A stretch of DNA of 64,000 nt from Izemoplasma sp964435595 (lineage in GTDB: Bacteria; Bacillota_I; Bacilli_A; Izemoplasmatales; Izemoplasmataceae): NCBI GenBank assembly GCA_964435595.1, contig CAYSZV010000001.1, positions 66,777 through 130,776 of the forward strand. Reading direction: 5' to 3'. The position numbers were made by a program, and so were the translations under genes. This document shows, one piece after another, positions 15,723 through 23,649 of the stretch; within the stretch, counting starts at the first letter, position 1; each line of letters opens with the position of its first letter. The notes below the pieces were generated by a model. That model ran no database searches, was not told the DNA's origin, and saw only the letters and a list, made by a program, of their open reading frames with translations.

Positions 15723-18046
15723 TGAGTGTAATCAATAAGGCAATCCCTTCTGTTGATGGAAAGGGGTTAATGTTAGGTAGAAAAGGTTATACTGATGACC
15801 TTGCTGAGCGTAATTCATTAATTGTCAAAGTATTAAGAAGTCCTCATCCATTCGCTAAAATAGTATCTATAAATTATGAAAAAGCATTAGAAGTCTTAGG
15901 AGTAGAACTGATTCTTACTCATAAAGATTTTAAGAGAAACTCATTTACACGTGCAGGACAAGGATATCCTGAGCCTTCTCCCCATGATAAATTTGTCCTA
16001 GACGAATATGTAAGACATATTGGTGATGAAGTAGCGTGTGTTGCTGCTCGCACTGAAAAGCAATGTATAGAAGCATTGAAATTAATCGAAGTCGAATACG
16101 AAATATTAGAGCCTGTATTGGATTTCGAACAAGCAATAGATAACAAGAATCTAGTTCACCCTGAAGATGGAATTTATGAAATGTTTCCAATCGGGTTCGA
16201 ACCAAAAAGAAACATTGCTGCAAGTTACCACATGGAAGTTGGAAATGTTGAAGAAGATTTAAAACAATCTGAAGTTGTAATCAAACAGTCATTCTATACA
16301 CAAGCGCAAGCACATGCAATGCTAGAGCCTCACACTGTGAACGCTAGATTAGATTATCAAGATAGATTGGTTTTATACAGTTCAACCCAAACACCAATTC
16401 ACGTAAGAAGGATTTTATCTCAAACATTAGAAGTTCCTCTATCTAGAATACGTGTAATCAAGCCTCGTGTGGGTGGTGGATTCGGTGGAAAACAAGCACT
16501 TCATGGAGAAATGTTAGTAAGTGCTGTAACTCTTCGTACCGGAAAACCATCAAAAATGATTTACACTAGACAAGAAGTATTTGAATCAAGTTGTTCAAGA
16601 CATCCAATGCGATTCGATGTTACATTAGGTTCCACAAAAGATGGAATATTAGAATCTATTGACTGTAAAGTTTTAAGTGATACAGGTGCGTACGGAGAAC
16701 ATGCTTTAACTGTATTTATGGTTGCAGGTAGTAAGGTTTTACCTCTATACAATAAAGTGAAAAGTGTTCGTTTCTATGGAGATGTAGTTTATACAAACCA
16801 CACATCAGCCGGAGCGTTTCGAGGATATGGAGCAATCCAAGGTAATTTTGCATTAGAAAGTGCAATAGATATGTTATGTGAAAAATTACAGATTGATCCA
16901 ATTGAATTTAGAGACAAAAACATGATGAAAGAAACAGAAACATCACCGATTTTCGAAATCATGGGAGAAGGTACTGAAGGTACTGCCATGATTATGGAAT
17001 CTTGTAAACTAGAGTATTGTTTACACCGTGGGAAAGAAATCAGTGGATGGGATGATATTTATCCTTATAAACAAATTTCTCCAACCAAACGAAGAGCTAT
17101 GGGTATGGCAATCGCAATGCAAGGTAGTGGAATTCCATATATTGATATGGGAAGTGCAACAATTAAATTAAATGATGATGGCTTCTACAATCTTCTGATT
17201 GGGGCAACTGACATTGGACAAGGTAGTGACACTGTATTGGCTCAAATCGCTGCAGAAACACTCGGATGTAGAATGGATCAAATGATCGTGTATTCATCAG
17301 ATAGTGATTTGACACCGTTTGATACCGGTGCCTATGCTTCTTCTACTACTTATGTAAGTGGAAACGCAGTATATAAAGCTGGTATGAAGATGAGAAATAT
17401 GTTGTTGGAGGAAGCATCAAATGTACTAAAAGTACCAAAAGAACACATCAATTTTGATGGAACAACTTTTGAAACTTCTGAAAACTCTATCACATTAAAA
17501 GAATTATCAAATAGGTTATATTATAACGAAGATCAAAAGCAATTAACTGCGACGAGTAGTTACGTTGGAACAAAATCACCACCACCATTTATGACTGGAT
17601 ATGTAGATCTGACAGTAGATACAGAAACTGGTGAACTTGAAATCAATAATTACACAAGTATTGTAGATTGTGGAGTACCACTAAATACAATGTTGGCAAG
17701 AGGACAAGTTGAAGGTGGAATTGTGCAAGGTATCGGTATGGCAGTATATGAAGAAGTAATTATTTCTGACAAAGGAAAAATGATTACAAACGACTTCTTA
17801 AGTTATCTTATTCCAACAAGAATGGAAATCAAAAAACTAACAACTGAATTTGCAATTTCATATGAAGAAAGTGGACCATATGGAGCAAAATCGGTTGGTG
17901 AAATCGGTATAGATACACCACCTGCTGCAATCGCCAATGCAATATTCAACGCTGTAGGTGTAAGAATCACCTCTTTACCAATAACACCAGAAAAAATATT
18001 ACTTGCAATGAAACGAAAGGATGAAGAAAATGAAGAAAATAAATAA
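15722..18046 (+). CDS. Molybdenum hydroxylase 1, molybdopterin-binding catalytic subunit
   Basis: A 774-residue catalytic subunit of the xanthine-dehydrogenase family (Ald_Xan_dh_C and C2). Cofactor loops are RVGGGFGGKQALHGEM (about 248), SAGAFRGYGAIQGNF (about 361) and GATDIGQGSDTVLAQ (about 495). The catalytic base Glu is in GPYGAKSVGEIGID near the C-terminus. Compared with bovine xanthine oxidase, Arg880 is kept (FRGYG) but Glu802, which follows FGGK, is Gln. Glu802 contacts the purine ring in xanthine oxidase, so this enzyme may prefer another purine or a different heterocycle. It overlaps the membrane-protein gene. Whether it needs selenium cannot be seen from the sequence. Confidence 0.93.
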   Translation: MSVINKAIPSVDGKGLMLGRKGYTDDLAERNSLIVKVLRSPHPFAKIVSINYEKALEVLGVELILTHKDFKRNSFTRAGQGYPEPSPHDKFVLDEYVRHIGDEVACVAARTEKQCIEALKLIEVEYEILEPVLDFEQAIDNKNLVHPEDGIYEMFPIGFEPKRNIAASYHMEVGNVEEDLKQSEVVIKQSFYTQAQAHAMLEPHTVNARLDYQDRLVLYSSTQTPIHVRRILSQTLEVPLSRIRVIKPRVGGGFGGKQALHGEMLVSAVTLRTGKPSKMIYTRQEVFESSCSRHPMRFDVTLGSTKDGILESIDCKVLSDTGAYGEHALTVFMVAGSKVLPLYNKVKSVRFYGDVVYTNHTSAGAFRGYGAIQGNFALESAIDMLCEKLQIDPIEFRDKNMMKETETSPIFEIMGEGTEGTAMIMESCKLEYCLHRGKEISGWDDIYPYKQISPTKRRAMGMAIAMQGSGIPYIDMGSATIKLNDDGFYNLLIGATDIGQGSDTVLAQIAAETLGCRMDQMIVYSSDSDLTPFDTGAYASSTTYVSGNAVYKAGMKMRNMLLEEASNVLKVPKEHINFDGTTFETSENSITLKELSNRLYYNEDQKQLTATSSYVGTKSPPPFMTGYVDLTVDTETGELEINNYTSIVDCGVPLNTMLARGQVEGGIVQGIGMAVYEEVIISDKGKMITNDFLSYLIPTRMEIKKLTTEFAISYEESGPYGAKSVGEIGIDTPPAAIANAIFNAVGVRITSLPITPEKILLAMKRKDEENEENK

Positions 18047-18659
18047 AAAACAAGTTATACAAATACTATTTTACGGATCATTATGGGGGATTTTAGAAGC
18101 TACAATTGGACATGTTTTACACTTTATACCAGCTACAATTGCTGGAAGTATCATGTTCCCTATTGCTGGTATCATTCTTTACAAAGCATATCAAAAAACA
18201 GAATCGCGACAATCATTGTTTTACATTGGTGTAATCGCTGCATCGATTAAATCAGTTGACTTGTTATTACCACAATTGAGTATCTATAAAACAATTAATC
18301 CGATGATTTCTATTTTGTTAGAAGCATTTGTTGTTGTGTTGGTTGTCAACTTACTAATCAGTTCCTCTCCACAAAAGAAATACATTGCATTCCCAATCGC
18401 TAGTATTGGATGGAGAGCAATATTTATTTCATGGATGGGCTTCCAATACGTTACAACAGGAAACCTCGCTCCATACATCACATCATTCGCAGCTGGATTT
18501 GAATTCGTAATTTTGGTTGGACTATTAAGCGGAGCAATCGCTTCTATCGCAGTATTCGTTCTTGATGAAATCAGATTTAAAGTCCCTGAATTAAGCTCGA
18601 AGTGGATGTATGCAACTGGATTATTCATCATCGCAATCATAACTACATATACACTATAA
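18030..18659 (+). CDS. Unknown integral membrane protein in the purine cluster
   Basis: A 209-residue, very hydrophobic protein with about six transmembrane segments. The second ATG at 18030 is preferred because GAAAGG lies 9 bases upstream, whereas the ATG at 18021 directly follows it. The gene overlaps the molybdenum-subunit gene by 17 bases, so it is translated in concert with it. N-terminal ILFYGSLWGILEATIGHVLH and the size resemble ECF S-component or small-permease folds, but I do not recognise a family. The context suggests a purine, molybdate-cofactor or metabolite transporter, or an electron-transfer anchor. Its function is unknown. Confidence 0.8.
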   Translation: MKKINKKQVIQILFYGSLWGILEATIGHVLHFIPATIAGSIMFPIAGIILYKAYQKTESRQSLFYIGVIAASIKSVDLLLPQLSIYKTINPMISILLEAFVVVLVVNLLISSSPQKKYIAFPIASIGWRAIFISWMGFQYVTTGNLAPYITSFAAGFEFVILVGLLSGAIASIAVFVLDEIRFKVPELSSKWMYATGLFIIAIITTYTL

Positions 18660-18671
18660 GGAGTGATGTCT

Positions 18672-19508
18672 ATGAACATCTACCAATTAACAAACAAATA
18701 TATCAACGAAGGGGTTCCTTTTGTTGTCATTTCAGTTGTTGAAAAACACGGTGAAGGACCAGTTGAAGTAGGGAAAAAATTACTTCTTACAATTCATAAC
18801 GATGCATTTGGGACTGTCGGTGGAGGTGCATTAGAGTACGCTGCCCGTGACTACTGTGAAGAGATATTCAAAACAAAGAAAAGCGTTACAAAAACATATC
18901 TTTTAAACGAGGGAAAAATTTTAAAAGATGCCACCACTTTGCCGATGGCATGTGGTGGAAAAGTAACCTTATTCTTTGAATATGTAGGACCAAATGAATA
19001 TATTTATATCTTTGGTGCAGGGCATGTTGGACAAGCTCTAACCAATGTCTTAAAAACAATGAACTATCACATCACAGTTGTTGATGAAAGAGAACATGTT
19101 ATAAAACAATTCAAAGGTGCAGATGATTTGGTTCATATGCCTTTTGCACAATATATTGAGGACTTTGGTGTGAAAGATGATAGTTTTGTTATTGTTTGTA
19201 CACCATCACACAAATATGATTACAACGTAATAGATAAGGTTTTGGAGAACAAGATACCATTAAAATACATTGGTATGTTGTGTAGTCCAAAAAAATTAAG
19301 AGAATACCTTGATTTGACATACGAAAAGTTTTCTCGCGAGATTGATTTATCTAACTTCTACTCTCCAATCGGATTGGATACAGGCGGAGGAAGTCCAGAA
19401 GAAATTGCCATCTCAATAGCAAGTGAAATACTCGTTGTATCAAATCATAAAAAAGGACACAAGCATATGAGGGAGGCGTTCCAAAATGATTCATATCGTT
19501 ACTGGTAA
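18672..19508 (+). CDS. XdhC-family molybdenum hydroxylase maturation factor
   Basis: A 278-residue XdhC/CoxI-family protein. The start at ATG 18672 follows AAGGAG by 8 bases; the GTG at 18663 is part of that site. The N-terminal XdhC-CoxI domain (PF02625) reads PFVVISVVEKHGEGPVEVG with AFGTVGGGALEY; the C-terminal XdhC Rossmann domain (PF13478) begins IYIFGAGHVGQALTNVL at about residue 115 and ends SPIGLDTGGGSPEEIAISIASEIL, a strong family signature. XdhC binds molybdenum cofactor, brings the sulfurase and inserts the sulfurated cofactor into xanthine dehydrogenase. It overlaps the NTPase gene by 23 bases. Confidence 0.95.
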   Translation: MNIYQLTNKYINEGVPFVVISVVEKHGEGPVEVGKKLLLTIHNDAFGTVGGGALEYAARDYCEEIFKTKKSVTKTYLLNEGKILKDATTLPMACGGKVTLFFEYVGPNEYIYIFGAGHVGQALTNVLKTMNYHITVVDEREHVIKQFKGADDLVHMPFAQYIEDFGVKDDSFVIVCTPSHKYDYNVIDKVLENKIPLKYIGMLCSPKKLREYLDLTYEKFSREIDLSNFYSPIGLDTGGGSPEEIAISIASEILVVSNHKKGHKHMREAFQNDSYRYW

Positions 19509-19959
19509 GATGAATGCTGGAAAATCCACCAAATTAGGCTCGTTATATGAACAAATACAAAAAGGGGATGGATTTATTTCTGTCAAGTGTATGCATTATG
19601 ATAAAGTGCACGGATATGAAATTATGCAACTTTCCAATAAGGCGTTTTACCCTCTTGTGATAAGAGATGAATTCTCACATCAAAACATGGAAATAGCTTG
19701 TCAAATAGGACCCTATCTATTTCTAAAAGATACCTTAAAGAGGATTGAAAAGGACATTGAAACTATGATTGAAAACAAAGTTTCACCAATCTTCCTAGAT
19801 GAAATAGGACAATTGGAATTATATGATCAATGTTTCAACTCGATCTTCTCTAAAATGGTAGAAAGCAACTTAGAACTTTATATCACTGTACGCGAAGATC
19901 TCGTTGATAAAGTGATTGAGAAATACAACATAAAACAAGTAGATATAATTACAGTTTAG
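19486..19959 (+). CDS. Small P-loop NTPase, THEP1-like
   Basis: A 157-residue protein. Walker A GKMNAGKST is at residues 7-15 and a Walker B-like PIFLDEIGQLEL at about 104-115; the DEIG-x-x-EL signature is typical of the THEP1 nucleoside-triphosphatase family (PF03266). The position after XdhC and inside the hydroxylase cluster suggests a role in cofactor synthesis, insertion or substrate nucleotide handling, but no biochemical role in such clusters is known to me. It overlaps xdhC, with ribosome binding site GGGAGG inside that gene. Confidence 0.8.
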   Translation: MIHIVTGKMNAGKSTKLGSLYEQIQKGDGFISVKCMHYDKVHGYEIMQLSNKAFYPLVIRDEFSHQNMEIACQIGPYLFLKDTLKRIEKDIETMIENKVSPIFLDEIGQLELYDQCFNSIFSKMVESNLELYITVREDLVDKVIEKYNIKQVDIITV

Positions 19960-19970
19960 GATGCGATAAC

Positions 19971-21290
19971 ATGTATGATTTAAAAATCATCAACGGCTTA
20001 GTATACACTAACAATAAATACAAGCACACCACAATATATATAACAGATGGAATAATCAAAGACATTACTCCTGATTCTTTTGATGCACTAAATACATATG
20101 ATTGTAAAGGAGACCTTGTATTCCCAGGAATCATCGATCCGCACACGCATTTCGATTTAGATTTGGGGCATATTTCATCTCGCGATAGCTTTTACACCGG
20201 AACAAAAGCCGGCGCATTAGGAGGAGTGACGACTATCATCGATTTCTTAGAACCTGTCGATAATAGTGACGCCTTGGTTGAAGCATTTTACAAAAGGAAA
20301 GAGCAAGCGAAAGATAGTGTGATTGATTATAAATTCCATGCATGTTTGAAAAACCCAGAAAACGAAGTAATACCAATCACTGTAAAAATGAAACATTTGG
20401 GACTTGATACAGTAAAAATATTCACAACATATTCTGATTCAAACAGACGTACATATGACCGTGAAATCATTCAATTGCTAGAACACAGTGTATCTGGTGA
20501 TTATATGGTTACCGCTCATATAGAAAACGATACGCTAATTGAAACAAACAAAGAAGATCATTATCGTGAACTCCCTTTAAACAGGCCGACAATTAGTGAA
20601 ACAAGTGAGGCAATCAAATTAGCCGGATACGCCAAACAAACAAAGGGATATTTATATATGGTCCATTGTTCTAGTGGCCAAACAATTACACAATTACGTC
20701 ACGAGTTTAGCGACATTTTAAATAAAAACTTTATTCTAGAAAGTTGCCCTCATTATTTTATGTTCAACAATGATGTGTTGAACAAAGAAGATGGCTACTT
20801 GTATACAATGGCTCCCCCATTAAGAAGTGAAGCAGAACGTATTCTTCTCACCCAACAGATTGATGATGTCTTTACGATTGGAACAGATCACTGTGGCTTC
20901 AACAAAAAAGACAAACAAGTAGAAAAATTATGTGATATGCCTTTGGGTGTATCGGGTGTTGGTGAGTCTTTTGATATAATGTTTTCAATATTTGGGGATA
21001 AGATAATCGATAAAATGACCAAAAACGTCGCAATTGCTCACAAATTATATCCTCAAAAAGGAACAATAAGGATTGGAAGTGACGCAGATTTATTTGTCTA
21101 TCATTTAGAAGATACAAAACTAGATACATTAAGAAATAATACCGATTACTCAATCTATCAAGATATCGTAGTAAGAGGAACTGTTTCATCTACCATTTCA
21201 AGAGGAAAATTCATCGTCAAAGATGGTGTCTTTCTAAGCGGAAAAGGTCGATTACTAAATAAGTGTGGTGATTATTGTGAAAGTAATTAA
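19971..21290 (+). CDS. Dihydropyrimidinase/hydantoinase-type cyclic amidohydrolase
   Basis: A 439-residue amidohydrolase-superfamily enzyme of the D-hydantoinase/dihydropyrimidinase group. Metal ligands are visible in order: FPGIIDPHTHFDLD (His-x-His), the carbamylated Lys in LDTVKIFTTYS (about 145), MVTAHIENDTL, YMVHCSSGQT and TIGTDHCGFN (Asp). These enzymes open cyclic imide or ureide rings. E. coli YgeZ and the hydantoinase of anaerobic urate loci are relatives, so here it should open a ring made after reduction of the purine or its imidazole product. It lies between the NTPase and the SsnA-like gene and overlaps the latter by 14 bases. Confidence 0.92.
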   Translation: MYDLKIINGLVYTNNKYKHTTIYITDGIIKDITPDSFDALNTYDCKGDLVFPGIIDPHTHFDLDLGHISSRDSFYTGTKAGALGGVTTIIDFLEPVDNSDALVEAFYKRKEQAKDSVIDYKFHACLKNPENEVIPITVKMKHLGLDTVKIFTTYSDSNRRTYDREIIQLLEHSVSGDYMVTAHIENDTLIETNKEDHYRELPLNRPTISETSEAIKLAGYAKQTKGYLYMVHCSSGQTITQLRHEFSDILNKNFILESCPHYFMFNNDVLNKEDGYLYTMAPPLRSEAERILLTQQIDDVFTIGTDHCGFNKKDKQVEKLCDMPLGVSGVGESFDIMFSIFGDKIIDKMTKNVAIAHKLYPQKGTIRIGSDADLFVYHLEDTKLDTLRNNTDYSIYQDIVVRGTVSSTISRGKFIVKDGVFLSGKGRLLNKCGDYCESN

Positions 21291-22572
21291 GAATGTTCGA
21301 ATTTACGATTTTAACAAATATATAGAAAACGGATATGTCATCTTTGATGAACAAATTCATGAAGTCGGATCAATGGCCCAATACAAAGCAAATGAGTATG
21401 AGGAAATAGATGGCAGCAATGCATTATTGATGCCCGGTCTAGTCAATGGACACTCTCATATTTATAGTACTTTTGCTCGTGGGATGAGTGCTCCTTTCAA
21501 CCCAAAAACATTTAAAGAATTATTAGAGCAATTATGGTGGAAACTCGACCGTTATTTAAACAATGAGATGACCTACTATAGTGGTATCGTTAGTGGTATT
21601 GAATACATAAAAAACGGTGTGACTACAATCGTCGATCATCATGCAAGTGGAGAAATTATCGGTAGTTTGCATTCCTTAGAAGATGCACTAGATAAAGTAG
21701 GAATGAGAAAAGTACTCTGTTTTGAAACAAGTGATCGGTTTGATATCGATCATTGTATTCAAGAGAACCTTGATTATATTAAGACTTCTTCTTCCACTTC
21801 AAGTGGCCTATTTGGATTACATGCATCCTTTACCCTATCCGATCAAACCTTGAATAAAGTGAGCCGTGTTTTAAATGGCAGCCCAATTCATATTCATGTG
21901 GCAGAAAGTATTGAAGATCAAATCGACTCACTCACAAAACACAAGAAAAGAGTGATTCATCGATTGAATGATTTCAATCTAATCAATAAGAATTCAATCA
22001 TAACTCACGGTCTATACTTAGAAGATGGTGAATTTGAAATCATCAAAGAAAAAGAAGCTGTCATTGCTTTGAATGTTTCATCTAATATGAACAATGCGGT
22101 TGGATTACCTGATTATATGAGAATGAAAGAAAATGGAATCAAAGTCATTATTGGTAATGATGGAATTTCACAAAAAATGACGTCAGAATACCAAAATCTA
22201 TATTTCAGTATGCATCACAAATCGGAATCGCCAATTGCTTTTACAATGGATGACTTGCAGACAATTATCAATAACACCTACACCTATGTGTCTGATATTT
22301 TAGGAACAAAGTTAGGAAAAATTGAGCCAGGATTTGTATCAGACTTTGTGCTTCTACCATACAATGAACCGACTCCGTTAAACAAAGATAATATTTTTGG
22401 ACATCTATTCTTTGGACTGTTCAATCACTTTAGACCAATTGATGTATATGTTGGTGGAAACAAAATTGTAGAAAATTACAACGTTAGTAAATCACTTCAA
22501 TCAGAATTCAATAAGGCAAAGGAAAGTGCAAAACTCTTATGGGATAAGGTTGAGAAAGAAGGTACGATATGA
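21277..22572 (+). CDS. ssnA: SsnA-like amidohydrolase
   Basis: A 431-residue protein. Start set at GTG 21277, because the frame opens inside GTGGTGATT, which looks like the ribosome binding site. Motifs: MPGLVNGHSHIYSTFARGM (His-x-His), TTIVDHHASG, SPIHIHVAES, IITHGLYLEDGEF and VIIGNDGISQKM (Asp). This pattern of a chlorohydrolase/cytosine-deaminase-like fold with TFARGM matches SsnA, named in E. coli for decline in stationary phase and co-inherited with the ygeW-ygeX-ygeY-ygfK genes. The reaction is not established in my knowledge; a deaminase or ring hydrolase step in purine degradation is likely. Confidence 0.88.
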   Translation: MKVIKNVRIYDFNKYIENGYVIFDEQIHEVGSMAQYKANEYEEIDGSNALLMPGLVNGHSHIYSTFARGMSAPFNPKTFKELLEQLWWKLDRYLNNEMTYYSGIVSGIEYIKNGVTTIVDHHASGEIIGSLHSLEDALDKVGMRKVLCFETSDRFDIDHCIQENLDYIKTSSSTSSGLFGLHASFTLSDQTLNKVSRVLNGSPIHIHVAESIEDQIDSLTKHKKRVIHRLNDFNLINKNSIITHGLYLEDGEFEIIKEKEAVIALNVSSNMNNAVGLPDYMRMKENGIKVIIGNDGISQKMTSEYQNLYFSMHHKSESPIAFTMDDLQTIINNTYTYVSDILGTKLGKIEPGFVSDFVLLPYNEPTPLNKDNIFGHLFFGLFNHFRPIDVYVGGNKIVENYNVSKSLQSEFNKAKESAKLLWDKVEKEGTI

Positions 22573-23639
22573 AATTAACAGTTACGTTTGATGGAATTAC
22601 ATTAGATAATCCATTGATGCCAGCAAGTGGACCAATCGTTGGAGATAGTGAGAAATTACTATTTTTACAAAACGAAGGTGTCGGTGGACTTGTGACAAAA
22701 ACAATTTCAACAAAAGAGCCACACATACCAAGACCTTGCATCTATGGGGACAAGCAATTTGTCATGAACTCTGAACTATGGAGTGAACATAGTTATGATA
22801 AATGGATTGATGAATTTCTACCTGAACTAGAACAAAAGAAAGACCGTCCATTAATTATTAGTGTTGGATACACGAAAGAGGATATGGAATTTCTCATCCC
22901 TAGATTAGATCAATTCGCAGATGCGTTTGAAGTGTCAACTCATTATGTCGGAAAAGATTTATCAGTGATAGCCGATACTGTGAAAATGATTCGCTCTCAC
23001 ACAGACAAACCTGTCTATATGAAAATCAGTCCTCATATTCCAGATCCTGTGGCGTTTGCCAAAGCAGTTAGAGACGCTGGCGCAAGTGGACTAGTTGCGA
23101 TTAATAGTCTTGGTCCAACAATGAAGATTGATGTAGAAACACGTTCTATTCAATACGCCCCTGAAAGTGGATTTGTATGGATGAGTGGTCCGAGTATTAA
23201 AAACATTGCTCTTGCTACTGTATATACAATCAAACAAGCTATGCCTGATTTTACAGTGATAGGTGTTGGTGGGATCGCAAGTGCAGAAGATGTATTAGAA
23301 TTCTTACTAGCTGGTGCGGATGCAGTTCAAATGCTAAGTGGTGCTTTATTGAAAGGAAAAGACTTATATAAACGCATCATTGAAGCTTTGCCTAAAACAC
23401 TCGAAAAATACGGATTCAATAGTATTGAGGAAGTAAAAAATACGCCTCTTACCAATCCTGTAACCTATATTCCAAGAGTACCAGAACTAATTATTGAAAA
23501 ATGTACTGAATGTCAATTATGTGTCAGAGTCTGTCCATATTTTGCCATCGAAATGAAAGATAAAATCACATTCGATTCACAAAAATGTTTTGGATGCGGA
23601 TTATGTATAAGCAAGTGTCCAACCAAGGCACTGAAATGA
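22569..23639 (+). CDS. PreA-like FMN/Fe-S reductase (DHOD family plus ferredoxin domain)
   Basis: A 356-residue protein. Residues 1-290 form a dihydroorotate-dehydrogenase-like FMN barrel (TFDGITLDNPLMPASGP at the start, KPVYMKISPHIPDP, TVIGVGGIASAEDVLEFLLAGA with the FMN phosphate loop). Residues 305-356 hold two [4Fe-4S] motifs: CTECQLCVRVCP and CFGCGLCISKCP. This is the architecture of PreA, the catalytic subunit of NAD-dependent dihydropyrimidine dehydrogenase, whose PreT partner is a GltD-like flavoprotein. No PreT gene is adjacent. In the cluster it may reduce a purine-ring-derived substrate in the place held by YgfK elsewhere. It overlaps ssnA by ATGA. Confidence 0.88.
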   Translation: MKLTVTFDGITLDNPLMPASGPIVGDSEKLLFLQNEGVGGLVTKTISTKEPHIPRPCIYGDKQFVMNSELWSEHSYDKWIDEFLPELEQKKDRPLIISVGYTKEDMEFLIPRLDQFADAFEVSTHYVGKDLSVIADTVKMIRSHTDKPVYMKISPHIPDPVAFAKAVRDAGASGLVAINSLGPTMKIDVETRSIQYAPESGFVWMSGPSIKNIALATVYTIKQAMPDFTVIGVGGIASAEDVLEFLLAGADAVQMLSGALLKGKDLYKRIIEALPKTLEKYGFNSIEEVKNTPLTNPVTYIPRVPELIIEKCTECQLCVRVCPYFAIEMKDKITFDSQKCFGCGLCISKCPTKALK

Positions 23640-23649
23640 GGTGACACAT

